This document shows positions 50,111 to 58,327 of a DNA stretch of 64,000 nucleotides, piece after piece. Below the pieces are notes generated by a model that searched no databases, was not told the DNA's origin, and was given only the letters and a program-made list of their open reading frames with translations. This DNA comes from Pseudarthrobacter sp. GA104 (GTDB lineage: Bacteria; Actinomycetota; Actinomycetes; Actinomycetales; Micrococcaceae), in contig NZ_WOWL01000001.1 of NCBI RefSeq assembly GCF_009741265.1, forward strand, positions 1,426,001-1,490,000. The letters run 5' to 3'. Every line of letters starts with the position of its first letter. Position 1 is the stretch's first letter. The translations under genes and the position numbers were made by a program.

Positions 50111-51856
50111 ATGACAACGGAACCCGCAGCAGCAACCCTGACCGAACCGCGCGTCCCGCACGCCGCCGTCGAATCCTCCGCGCAGCACAAGCTGCAGGCA
50201 ATCCCTGCGGAGAAGCCAGAACCAGCAACCAAATCCGCGGGCCATGTGATAGTTGATTCGCTGGCCGCGCACGGCGTGGAGCGCACCTATGTAGTGCCGG
50301 GCGAGAGCTTCCTCGACGTATTGGATGGCCTGCACGCATCGGATATTGCAACCGTCGTCTGCAGGCATGAGGGCGGCGCCGCCTACATGGCTGAAGCGGA
50401 CGGCAAGATGAACCAGCGCCCCGGCGTGGCGATGGTGACCCGTGGTCCAGGCGCCGCCAACGCCCATGTTGGCCTGCACACCGCATGGCAGGACTCCACC
50501 CCCATGCTTCTGTTTGTGGGCCTGATCCCCTTCGCTCACCGGGACCGGGAGGCCTTCCAGGAGTTCGACATCAAGTCCTGGTTCGACACGGGCGCCAAGC
50601 GGGTGATGGTCCTCGACCACGCAGAACGGGCGTCCGAGATCGTGGCGGAAGCCATGTTTGCGGCCATGAGCGGCCGGCCCGGGCCCGTGGTGGTGGGGCT
50701 GCCCGAGGACGTCATCCGGCAGCAGATCGACCCTGCACTGCATCCCGCCATTCCCGTGGCCTCCGGTGGCATGAGCAGCACGGACGCCATCGCCCTCCGG
50801 GCTGCACTGGCAGAATCGAGCAGGCCCCTGTTCGTCACCGGCGGCAACGACTGGACCCAGGCGGCGGCAGACCAGCTGACCGCCTGGCTGGAGCGGCACC
50901 ATATCCCGGCAGCTGCGGAATGGCGGACACAGGGGACGGTGCCCTTCGATTCGCCCTCCTATGTTGGCCCTATTGGCTATGGCCGGCCCCGCCCCACCTA
51001 CGATCTCCTGGAGGAAACCGACCTGCTGGTCTTTGTGGGGACGGTGCCGGGCGATGTTATTACGGACGGGTTCGTCTGCCGGCAGGACTGGAGCAAAAAG
51101 AACTTCCTGGTTACCGTGGATCCTTCGCTCCGCGGCCGGTCGGGCCCGGTCTCCCGGCAAATCCTGGCCAAGCCGGAAGCCTTCGTACGCGACCTCGCGG
51201 GCATCAGCCTGCCGGCCAAGGCGGAATGGAAAGCGTGGACCGGGCGGATGCGGACGGAGCAGCAAAGGTTCGCCGCCCTGCCCCCGGCCTCTCCGGCACC
51301 GGGCCGGGCGCGGATGGACACCCTGATGGCGAACCTGGTGCCACGGCTTACGGAGGATGCGATGGTGACCTTCGGCGCCGGCGAACACACCAACTGGGCC
51401 CACCGCTACTTCCCAACCCGCCGGTACGCCTCCATGATCAGCGCCCGCAACGGCTCGATGGGGTATTCCGTGCCTTCGGCCATCGCGGCCTCGCTGGCGG
51501 AACCGGCACGCCGGGTGGTCACCATTGCGGGCGACGGCGAGTTCCTGATGAACGGCCAGGAACTGGCGACGGCGGTCCAGTACGGTGCCACGCCGCTGGT
51601 GATCGTCATGGACAACCAGGAGTACGGGACCATCCGCACCCACCAGGAGCGGCACTATCCGTCGCGCGTCTCCGGCACGCAACTGAAGAATCCGGACTTC
51701 GGCCTGATGGCCAGGGCCTTCGGCGGTTTCGGGGTCACTGTTACCAAGGACAAGGACATCCCCGCCGCACTCGATGCAGCCCTTGCGGCCATCGAGGAGG
51801 ACGGCGTCTTCGCACTTATCCACCTCGTCGTCGACCAGCGCGTCAAGGCCTACTAA
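50111..51856 (+). CDS. Thiamine-diphosphate-dependent enzyme (acetolactate synthase-like)
   Basis: This 581-residue enzyme has the three domains of TPP-dependent acetolactate synthases and relatives. The PYR domain carries HVIVDSLAAHGVERTYVVPG and the catalytic Glu in VVCRHEGGAAYMAEADGKM. The central domain contains SRPLFVTGGNDWTQAAADQL. The PP domain carries the cofactor motif TIAGDGEFLMNGQELATAVQ, then YGATPLVIVMDNQEYGTIRT (GDG...NQ). An extra 40-residue N-terminus is Ala/Pro-rich. AGAAAGACC lies before the ATG. It could be a benzoylformate-decarboxylase-like or sulfoacetaldehyde acetyltransferase-like enzyme; substrate is not readable. It follows the permease after 20 bp, so it joins that operon. 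Confidence 0.85.
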   Translation: MTTEPAAATLTEPRVPHAAVESSAQHKLQAIPAEKPEPATKSAGHVIVDSLAAHGVERTYVVPGESFLDVLDGLHASDIATVVCRHEGGAAYMAEADGKMNQRPGVAMVTRGPGAANAHVGLHTAWQDSTPMLLFVGLIPFAHRDREAFQEFDIKSWFDTGAKRVMVLDHAERASEIVAEAMFAAMSGRPGPVVVGLPEDVIRQQIDPALHPAIPVASGGMSSTDAIALRAALAESSRPLFVTGGNDWTQAAADQLTAWLERHHIPAAAEWRTQGTVPFDSPSYVGPIGYGRPRPTYDLLEETDLLVFVGTVPGDVITDGFVCRQDWSKKNFLVTVDPSLRGRSGPVSRQILAKPEAFVRDLAGISLPAKAEWKAWTGRMRTEQQRFAALPPASPAPGRARMDTLMANLVPRLTEDAMVTFGAGEHTNWAHRYFPTRRYASMISARNGSMGYSVPSAIAASLAEPARRVVTIAGDGEFLMNGQELATAVQYGATPLVIVMDNQEYGTIRTHQERHYPSRVSGTQLKNPDFGLMARAFGGFGVTVTKDKDIPAALDAALAAIEEDGVFALIHLVVDQRVKAY

Positions 51857-51975
51857 GCGCCGCCCACGCCCGGCAACCAGGCTGACCTGGCGAGGCACTG
51901 GCACACAGCAGCGGACGACGGCGGAGGGTCCCGCCGTCGTCCGCTGCTGCCGTGGGGGCTGGCTTGCCGGCGGAC

Positions 51976-53226
51976 CTACGCGGCCGCCTCCTGCGCGATC
52001 CGCTTCGTGGCTCCGGCGGGAACGCCGTCGCCATCCTGCCCGTACAGCCAGTCGTTGTACTGGAAATTGTTGTCCTTCCGGCTCTTGAACAGCAGGTTGC
52101 GCAGGGTGCGCGCGAGGCCGGACACGTGCCAGGACTCGCCCCAGACGCGGGCGGTGCGCTGCACCCGGGCGGTCCGGCCGGCGCGGACTTTGTTGAAGTC
52201 GCGGATGGCCTCGTCCCAGCCGTCGGGGTTGACGCCGTCCGCCGTGAAGACGGTGCCAACGGACGCATCCTGAAGCGCGGCAGCGTCCTCCAGGGCCTGG
52301 CACGCTCCCTGGGCGAGGTACTGGAGCATGGGGTGCGCGGCGTCGCCCATCAGGACCATGCGGCCGGCCACCCAGTTCTCGATCGGATCGCGGTCGTACA
52401 TGGGCCAGCGGATGCCGGTGGCGAGGTTCTTCAGTGCCTCCTGGACGGCGGGAACGCAGTCCTTGTACGCAGCCTCGAGCTCGTCCACTCCCCCGTACTG
52501 CTCCTCGCCGCGCTCGAAGGACGGCGACTTGAAGACAGCAACAGTGTTGAGCAGTTCGCCTTTTCGCAGCGGGTACTGCACCAGGTGGCAGTCCGGCCCG
52601 AGGTACACGATGACGTCCTCGAGGTCGGCCTTGGGCGTGTTTTCGGTGATGGGCACGGTGCCGCGGTACGCCACGTAGGCGGAGGAGACGGGCTGGTCGT
52701 CTGCCACGAGCGGACGCAGCGTGGACCGCAGGCCATCGGCGCCGATTACGACGTCGGCCTCGAAGTCCACTCCGGCTGCGGTATGCGCCACGCCCCGGCC
52801 GCCCACGGTCTCAACACTTTCGACCATGACGTCGTTGACGAGCTTGACGCCCGCCGCTTCACAGCCTTCCAGCAGGACCCGGTGCAGGTCGCTCCGGTGG
52901 ATCACAACGTAGGGAGCGCCATAACGTTCCTCGAATTCACCGTTGAGCGTCTGGCGGGTGAGCTCCTCGCCGGTGACGGCGTCGCGGAACACCAGGTGCT
53001 TGGGCTGCACGCCGATTTCCAGCGCCTTTTCGAGCAGGCCCCAGCGGCGGAGGATGCGGGAGGCGTTGGGTGCCATCTGCAGTCCGGCGCCCACCTCGCC
53101 GAACTCGGGGGCGCGCTCCACGAGGGTCACGCTGGCACCGTTTTCGCGCAGTGCGAGGGCGCCGGCCAGGCCGGCCATCCCCCCTCCGATCACCAGGACA
53201 TCGGTGGACGTGGCGTGCTCAGACAT
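51976..53226 (-). CDS. 3-hydroxybenzoate 6-monooxygenase (FAD)
   Basis: This 416-residue flavoprotein hydroxylates 3-hydroxybenzoate to gentisate using NADH and oxygen. The FAD motif is VLVIGGGMAGLAGALALREN near residue 10, followed by VGAGLQMAPNASRILRRWGL, a family hallmark. VVIGADGLRSTLRPL and GRMVLMGDAAHPMLQYLAQG, the second FAD motif, are near 160 and 285. Similar salicylate 1-hydroxylases share this shape, but the adjacent gentisate genes make 3-hydroxybenzoate the best substrate. Its start overlaps the stop of the aromatic-acid transporter by 8 bp (53219-53226), so the two are coupled. Confidence 0.85.
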   Translation of the reverse strand: MSEHATSTDVLVIGGGMAGLAGALALRENGASVTLVERAPEFGEVGAGLQMAPNASRILRRWGLLEKALEIGVQPKHLVFRDAVTGEELTRQTLNGEFEERYGAPYVVIHRSDLHRVLLEGCEAAGVKLVNDVMVESVETVGGRGVAHTAAGVDFEADVVIGADGLRSTLRPLVADDQPVSSAYVAYRGTVPITENTPKADLEDVIVYLGPDCHLVQYPLRKGELLNTVAVFKSPSFERGEEQYGGVDELEAAYKDCVPAVQEALKNLATGIRWPMYDRDPIENWVAGRMVLMGDAAHPMLQYLAQGACQALEDAAALQDASVGTVFTADGVNPDGWDEAIRDFNKVRAGRTARVQRTARVWGESWHVSGLARTLRNLLFKSRKDNNFQYNDWLYGQDGDGVPAGATKRIAQEAAA

Positions 53227-54577
53227 TGCTTGCTCCTGTTGTTGGGCTTGAAGGGGAAGTTGGGAGTTTGGACTTGAGGTTGATGCCGACGGCGGTCAGC
53301 AGGACCGCAGCGACGGCGGCCGCACCGGCGAAGGCAAGGAAATTGGAGTTGACACCCAGTCCGGCCGCCAGCAGGAGGCCGCCCACCTGGGGAGCTGCGA
53401 CGGCGCCAATCCGGCCGGTGCCCAGGGCCCAGCCAAGCGCCGTCCCCCGCAAATGGGCGGGGTAGTGGCTGGCCACCGCGGCGATGATGAGGCACTGGGT
53501 GCCATGGGTTCCGACGCCGGCGAGCACCAGCATGAGGTAGACGACGGACACAGGCGGTCCGCTCACCAGCACCACAAGCGCGACGGCGGCGACGGCGGCA
53601 GCTGCGATCGCCGTCGGAATTGGTCCGAAGCGGGTACCGGCCCAGGCCGTGATCACTGAGCCGGCCACTGCACCGAGGTTCAGGGCCAGGGCAAACGTCA
53701 GGGCGGAGCCCAGGTTGTAGCCCGCAAGCTGCATGAGGTTGGGCAGCCAGGTGCCCAGCCCGTACCACGCGAACAGGGTGGCGATGGTAGCAACCGCGAA
53801 GAGCATGCTGATGCCCAGGTAGGGTGCGCGGAGGAGCAAGGAGAAGCCGGACGGTTCCTTGGCTGCGCCAAACCGGCGGGCAGCTTTTTCGGCCTTGCCT
53901 TTCGCGCTGTCCGTTGCGCCCACGGGTGCAAGCGTCTCGGGCAGGTACTTGAGCCCAAGCGGCACCACGACCACCAGGGCCAGCACGGCCACCAGGAACA
54001 TGGACTGCCAGCCGAAGGCCGGAATCAGCTGGATGCCCACGAGGGCAGCAATGGAACCGCCGATCGGGACGCCGGACATCATCAGGGTGGCCACGATGGA
54101 GCGCCACTTGGTGGGGACCAGTTCCGCCACCAGGGCATTCGCGGACGGCACCAGGCCGCCAAGCCCGATGCCGGCCAGGAGCCGCAGGACCCCGAAAATG
54201 GCGGCGCTGGGAGCGAAGGCACAAAGAACAGTGAAGACGGAGAAAACGATGGCGCAGCCCAGGATGGTCCGGCGGCGGCCCCACGAGTCGGCCATGCGGC
54301 CGGCGAAGATCGCGCCGATCATCATGCCCAGGAAGGCCATGGAGCCCACCGTCCCGGCGGTTGCCTTGGTCAGGCCCCAGCCGGTTTCGGAAATGAGGGA
54401 GGACTGGACAGTGCCGTAGACGATGAGGTCGTAGCCGTCGAAGACCACCAGCAGCCAGCAGACAAGGACTGCGGCTGCCGAGGCCTTGGAGAACCGGCCG
54501 TGCCCGTCATTGGACGTGGGGGTGGGATCCCCCGGCGAGAACCGGTGCGTCGCTGCAGCGGGAAGTGTGTGATTCAT
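53219..54577 (-). CDS. Aromatic-acid:H+ symporter (AAHS family MFS)
   Basis: This 452-residue membrane protein is a proton-driven importer for aromatic acids, probably 3-hydroxybenzoate or gentisate. It has the AAHS signature DGYDLIVYGTVQSSLI near residue 48 in the first membrane segment, GRMADSWGRRRTILGCAIVF near 97-116 in the loop after segment 2, and LLAGIGLGGLVPSANALVAE. About 12 membrane segments are visible. The ATG at 54577 was chosen from family alignment; a longer open frame passes into the IclR gene on the opposite strand and is a shadow. It is transcribed with the hydroxylase. It shares its upstream region with the IclR gene, where a TTCTG/CAGAA operator lies 42-58 nt from its start. 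Confidence 0.85.
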   Translation of the reverse strand: MNHTLPAAATHRFSPGDPTPTSNDGHGRFSKASAAAVLVCWLLVVFDGYDLIVYGTVQSSLISETGWGLTKATAGTVGSMAFLGMMIGAIFAGRMADSWGRRRTILGCAIVFSVFTVLCAFAPSAAIFGVLRLLAGIGLGGLVPSANALVAELVPTKWRSIVATLMMSGVPIGGSIAALVGIQLIPAFGWQSMFLVAVLALVVVVPLGLKYLPETLAPVGATDSAKGKAEKAARRFGAAKEPSGFSLLLRAPYLGISMLFAVATIATLFAWYGLGTWLPNLMQLAGYNLGSALTFALALNLGAVAGSVITAWAGTRFGPIPTAIAAAAVAAVALVVLVSGPPVSVVYLMLVLAGVGTHGTQCLIIAAVASHYPAHLRGTALGWALGTGRIGAVAAPQVGGLLLAAGLGVNSNFLAFAGAAAVAAVLLTAVGINLKSKLPTSPSSPTTGASNV

Positions 54578-54615
54578 CCCACTACTGTCATGGCCACCGA
54601 AGATGAACCACAATA

Positions 54616-54635
54616 CAATTCTGATGTGCAGAAAA
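54616..54635. promoter_or_regulatory. IclR operator copy 1 with -10 TACAAT
   Basis: CAATTCTGATGTGCAGAAAA contains the inverted repeat TTCTG-N5-CAGAA. It overlaps the -10 TACAAT (54614-54619) and the GTG start (54626) of the IclR gene. It matches 17 of 20 bases with the copy at 55445. Binding here would repress the regulator and could act on the divergent transporter. Confidence 0.65.
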
Positions 54636-55423
54636 AGCCCGTGCAGAAGCGCCCCACCTATTCCATCGAGGCGGTGGACAACGCGCTGCAGCTCCTCCAG
54701 CTCCTGCGCGACGGCGGCGCCCTCCGGCTGAAGGATGCGGCCGAGGAACTGGGAGTGGCCCCCTCCACGGCCCACCGGCTCCTGGCGATGCTGGTCTACC
54801 GCGGCTTCGCCGTGCAGGACGAAACCCGTCGCTATGTTCCGGGTCCCGCCATGGGCGTCGGCCCCGCCGGACTGAGCTGGACCAGGCTGCTGCGCTCGCT
54901 CGCACAGCCCCATATGGAACTGCTCGCCGCGCGGCTCAACGAGACCGTGAACCTCATGGTGCGGGTTGGCACCAAAGTCCGATTCCTGGCGACCGTGGAG
55001 GGGACCAACGTGCTGCGGGTAGGTGACCGGCAGGGGACGGTGATGCCTGCTGACAAGACGTCCGGCGGCAAGGCCATGCTGGCGGAACTGGAACCGCGTT
55101 TGCTGGACCAGCTCTTCCGCAGCAACAACGCCGAGATTGGCGGGGACACCATCCCCGACGAGGAATATCCGGGATTCCTGCGCGAGCTGGAGTCCATCCG
55201 CGGCAACGGTTTTGCAGCCAACTTTGAGGGCACTGAGGACGGTGTGAGCGCCCTGGGCATGGCGCTGCACAACCGGCACGGGCAGGTTGTGGGCGCCCTC
55301 AGCGTTGCCACACCCGCCACCCGTTTCCGCACGGTGTTCGACGCCGGGCTGGTACCGGCCCTGCGCGAATGCTGCAGGCAGCTGGAAATCGACATCGCGG
55401 CAAACCCGGCAGAGCCGGACTGA
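54626..55423 (+). CDS. genR: IclR-family regulator of gentisate catabolism
   Basis: This 265-residue regulator has an N-terminal winged helix (YSIEAVDNALQLLQLLRDGG, then LKDAAEELGVAPSTAHRLLA and MLVYRGFAVQDETRRYVPGP) and a C-terminal IclR effector domain (NLMVRVGTKVRFLATVEGTN, then KTSGGKAMLAELEPRLLDQL). It resembles GenR of Corynebacterium, an IclR regulator of gentisate genes (family knowledge). I chose the GTG at 54626 because TACAAT lies 6 nt upstream in the leaderless layout; an ATG at 54590 is in frame but would start before that promoter. The gene is divergent from the transporter and upstream of the gentisate operon. A shared operator occurs before both. Confidence 0.85.
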   Translation: MQKKPVQKRPTYSIEAVDNALQLLQLLRDGGALRLKDAAEELGVAPSTAHRLLAMLVYRGFAVQDETRRYVPGPAMGVGPAGLSWTRLLRSLAQPHMELLAARLNETVNLMVRVGTKVRFLATVEGTNVLRVGDRQGTVMPADKTSGGKAMLAELEPRLLDQLFRSNNAEIGGDTIPDEEYPGFLRELESIRGNGFAANFEGTEDGVSALGMALHNRHGQVVGALSVATPATRFRTVFDAGLVPALRECCRQLEIDIAANPAEPD

Positions 55424-55444
55424 CAGGGCCAGAGTAAAGCGCAC

Positions 55445-55464
55445 CAATTCTGAAGAGCAGAATA
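55445..55464. promoter_or_regulatory. IclR operator copy 2 upstream of gentisate dioxygenase
   Basis: CAATTCTGAAGAGCAGAATA contains ATTCTG-N5-CAGAAT, a perfect inverted repeat. It lies directly before TATGCT at 55463-55468, a possible -10, and 78 bp before the gentisate dioxygenase start. It is 17/20 identical to the copy at 54616. Confidence 0.7.
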
Positions 55465-55541
55465 TGCTGGGGGTCACACCACCTTCTTCCGTAGAGTCGA
55501 GCCACGCCAAAAAACTGTTCTGACCCACAAAGGAGGCCCAC

Positions 55542-56672
55542 GTGTCCATCAGCGCCGAGAACACGACCCATGAATCTGTGGCCGCGGGGATCACCGCTCC
55601 GGAGCCCACCGCCGAGGAGGCTGCCCAGCTCGAGCAGCTGTACAAGGACTTCGACAAAGAGAACCTGATCCCGCTCTGGACCGAGATCGGTGACCTGATG
55701 CCGATGGTCCCGTCCCCCAAGGCAGTGCCGCACGTGTGGCGGTGGAGCGACCTCTACCCGCTGGCCGCCCGTGCCGGTGACCTTGTTCCCGTGGGCCGCG
55801 GCGGGGAACGCCGCGCGATTGCCCTGGCCAACCCGGGCCTTGGCGGAACCGCCTACGCCACGCCCACGCTCTGGGCCGCGATCCAGTACTTGGGCGGCCG
55901 CGAAACCGCACCGGAGCACCGCCACTCGCAGAACGCTTTCCGCTTCGTCGTCGAGGGCGAAGGCGTGTGGACCGTGGTGAACGGGGACCCGGTGCGGATG
56001 TCCCGCGGCGACTTCCTGCTCACCCCGGGCTGGAATTTCCACGGCCACCACAACGACACCGACGAGCCGATGGCCTGGATCGACGGCCTGGACATCCCGT
56101 TCGTGCATTACGCCGACGCCGGGTTCTTCGAGTTCGGCACCGAACGCGTCACGGACGAGGCCACCCCGGACATCTCCCGGTCCGAGCGCCTCTGGGCCCA
56201 CCCCGGCCTTCGCCCGCTCTCGGGCCTGGAGGACACCACCAGCTCCCCCATCGCCGCCTACCGGTGGAAGTACACGGACGCGGCCCTGCGTGAGCAGTTG
56301 CTGCTGGAAGACGAGGGCCACCCGGCCACCGTGTCCCAGGGCCACGCCGCCGTCCGCTACACCAACCCCACCACAGGCGGGGACGTCATGCCCACCATCC
56401 GCGCCGAGTTCCACCGCCTCCGCGCCGGCGCCGCCACCGAGACCGTCCGCGAGGTCGGCTCGAGTGTCTGGCAGGTCTTCGAAGGCACCGGCTCCGTAGT
56501 CCTCAACGGCGAAACCCGGCAGCTGGCCAAGGGCGACCTATTCGTGGTCCCGTCCTGGGCCGCCTGGTCATTGCAGGCCGAGAGTGAATTTGATCTGTTC
56601 CGCTTCAGCGACGCCCCCATCTTTGAGCGCCTGAACTTCAACCGCACCTATATCGAAGGACGCAGCAAGTAA
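55542..56672 (+). CDS. Gentisate 1,2-dioxygenase
   Basis: This enzyme opens the gentisate ring to maleylpyruvate using oxygen and Fe(II). The 376-residue protein has two cupin domains. The first has the iron ligands in APEHRHSQNAFRFVVEG and GDFLLTPGWNFHGHHND (His-x-His and a later His), near 125-165. The second has GSVVLNGETRQLAKGDLFVV. RWKYTDAALREQLLLEDEGH lies between. The GTG start at 55542 has AAAGGAGG 6 nt upstream. It is the first gene of the operon and is followed by the hydrolase with a one-base overlap. The operator at 55445 probably controls it. Confidence 0.92.
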   Translation: MSISAENTTHESVAAGITAPEPTAEEAAQLEQLYKDFDKENLIPLWTEIGDLMPMVPSPKAVPHVWRWSDLYPLAARAGDLVPVGRGGERRAIALANPGLGGTAYATPTLWAAIQYLGGRETAPEHRHSQNAFRFVVEGEGVWTVVNGDPVRMSRGDFLLTPGWNFHGHHNDTDEPMAWIDGLDIPFVHYADAGFFEFGTERVTDEATPDISRSERLWAHPGLRPLSGLEDTTSSPIAAYRWKYTDAALREQLLLEDEGHPATVSQGHAAVRYTNPTTGGDVMPTIRAEFHRLRAGAATETVREVGSSVWQVFEGTGSVVLNGETRQLAKGDLFVVPSWAAWSLQAESEFDLFRFSDAPIFERLNFNRTYIEGRSK

Positions 56673-57511
56673 TGAAACTCCTCACCCTCCGTACTGCTGA
56701 CAGCTCAGGAACCAAGGGCACCGTGGCGGTCCGCCAGGACGGCGACACCCTCACCGAGATCTCCGGGTTCGCCGACGTCGGCGCCCTGCTGCAGGACCCC
56801 GCCTGGGAAACCACCGCCGCGGCGGCCAGCGGCGCAACGCACGCCCTCGACGGCGCGGACCTCGCCGCCGTCGTGCCCTCGCCGGGGAAGATCATCTGCG
56901 TGGGCCACAACTACCGCAACCACATCAAGGAAATGGGCCGGGAAGTGCCCGAATACCCCACCTTGTTCGCCAAGTACGCCGAGTCCCTGATCGGCCCCAA
57001 CGACGACCTCGCCCTGCCGCAGGAATCGGACACCGTGGACTGGGAAGCCGAACTCGCCGTCGTCATCGGCAAGCAGGGCCGCCGGATCAGCGAGGCCGAC
57101 GCCGCGGACCACATCGCCGGCTACGCCGTCCTGAACGACATCTCCATGCGCGACTACCAGTTCCGCACCATCCAGTGGCTGCAGGGCAAGACCTGGGAGA
57201 AGTCCACCCCGTTCGGCCCGGCCCTGGTCACCAAGGACGAATTCACCCCCGGCCCGCTGATGACCTCGGCCGTGGACGGCGACGTCCAGCAGTCCACCCC
57301 CACCTCGGACCTGGTGTTCACCCCAGAATTCCTGGTCTCCTACATCTCCACAATCATCACGCTGAACCCGGGCGATGTGATCGCCACCGGCACCCCCGGC
57401 GGTGTGGGCCACGCGCAGGACCCCAAGCGCTACCTGCAGGAAGGCCAGGTCCTGGTGACCACCATCGAGGGCCTGGGCCAGCTGAAGAACCGCGTGGTCA
57501 AGGAAGCCTGA
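56672..57511 (+). CDS. Fumarylpyruvate hydrolase (FAH family)
   Basis: This enzyme splits fumarylpyruvate into fumarate and pyruvate. The 279-residue protein has the FAH fold: ICVGHNYRNHIKEMGREVPE near 78-97 (start of the catalytic domain), VDWEAELAVVIGKQGRRISE with the metal-binding Glu residues near 128-148, DYQFRTIQWLQGKTWEKSTP, and PGDVIATGTPGGVGHAQDPK near the C-terminus. The start overlaps the dioxygenase stop by one base (TAATG). The next gene overlaps its stop by TGATG. Together the three convert gentisate to fumarate and pyruvate. Confidence 0.9.
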   Translation: MKLLTLRTADSSGTKGTVAVRQDGDTLTEISGFADVGALLQDPAWETTAAAASGATHALDGADLAAVVPSPGKIICVGHNYRNHIKEMGREVPEYPTLFAKYAESLIGPNDDLALPQESDTVDWEAELAVVIGKQGRRISEADAADHIAGYAVLNDISMRDYQFRTIQWLQGKTWEKSTPFGPALVTKDEFTPGPLMTSAVDGDVQQSTPTSDLVFTPEFLVSYISTIITLNPGDVIATGTPGGVGHAQDPKRYLQEGQVLVTTIEGLGQLKNRVVKEA

Positions 57512-58260
57512 TGGTTGCCCGCCACGACCAGGCCACCGACCCGGCGCTCCTGGAGGCACTGCTCCAGGCGCGCCGGGGCACCGCGTTCTTCGCCCGCAAG
57601 CTCAACGAGCTCTCCGACGCAGAGCTCGACGGCGGCACCCTCCTTCCCGGCTGGACCCGCAGGCATGTCGTGGCACACGTGGGCTACAACGCCCGCGCCA
57701 TCGCGCGGCTGATCGAATGGGCCGCCACCGGCGTGGAAAACCCCATGTACTCCTCGCCCGAGGCCCGGAACCACGAAATCGATTTCGGGTCCACCCTGTC
57801 CCCCATCGCCCTGCGGCACCTCTTCGACCACTCAGCCGTGCACCTGAACGTCGAATGGCGCGACCTGCCCGCGGACGCCTGGCACCACAAGGTCAAGACC
57901 GCCCAGGGCCGCATCGTCCCGGCGGAGGAAACCGTGTGGATGCGCACCCGCGAGGTCTGGATGCACGCCGTGGACCTGGACAACGGCGCCACTTTCGGCG
58001 ATATCCCTGCCCCCGTCCTGGAACGCCTGCTCAAGGACATCACCGGCGCCTGGCACACCCGCGGCACGGATGCCGGCCTGGTCGTCAAGGTGGACGGTAC
58101 GGACCTGGCGTTCGGCGATGTGGGCGCCGCTGACCCGACGATCATCACGGGGCCGCTGCCCGCCGTCGTCGCCTGGGCTGCCGGCCGGGGGTCGCATGGG
58201 GTCACGGCCACCGGCGCGGGTGCGGCGGAAGGAACGCCCGCCGCACCGAAGTGGATCTAG
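57511..58260 (+). CDS. Maleylpyruvate isomerase, mycothiol-dependent type
   Basis: This isomerase turns maleylpyruvate into fumarylpyruvate using mycothiol as cofactor. The 249-residue protein has the DinB-like fold with zinc ligands His52 in WTRRHVVAHVGYN, and Glu148 and His152 in VWMRTREVWMHAVDLD, matching the Corynebacterium enzyme positions from family knowledge. Mycothiol is found only in Actinobacteria, so this gene supports the phylum call. Its ATG overlaps the hydrolase stop (TGATG). A strong terminator follows. Confidence 0.9.
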   Translation: MVARHDQATDPALLEALLQARRGTAFFARKLNELSDAELDGGTLLPGWTRRHVVAHVGYNARAIARLIEWAATGVENPMYSSPEARNHEIDFGSTLSPIALRHLFDHSAVHLNVEWRDLPADAWHHKVKTAQGRIVPAEETVWMRTREVWMHAVDLDNGATFGDIPAPVLERLLKDITGAWHTRGTDAGLVVKVDGTDLAFGDVGAADPTIITGPLPAVVAWAAGRGSHGVTATGAGAAEGTPAAPKWI

Positions 58261-58281
58261 CCGCGTCCTGCTATCAGCAAG

Positions 58282-58317
58282 AAAGGAAAGCCCCTCATGG
58301 AGGGGCTTTCCTTTTTT
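58282..58317. terminator. Terminator between gentisate operon and glucuronate operon
   Basis: A 15-bp stem (58282-58296 and 58300-58314, loop ATG) ends in TTTTTT and has a run of A on the other side, so it can stop both convergent transcripts. Confidence 0.88.
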
Positions 58318-58327
58318 AGTGCGCCGG

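Noticed and set aside
49011..50486. A 491-codon acidic, Gly-rich minus-strand frame
   Set aside because: It is the reverse of the strongly C-biased permease gene; its DGG/EDD-rich composition is a by-product of that bias.
49886..52303. An 805-codon minus-strand open frame
   Set aside because: It mirrors the TPP enzyme and permease genes and has shadow composition without domains.
54578..55720. Upstream extension of the aromatic-acid transporter on the minus strand
   Set aside because: It lies opposite the IclR gene and its operon promoter region. The family start aligns at 54577.
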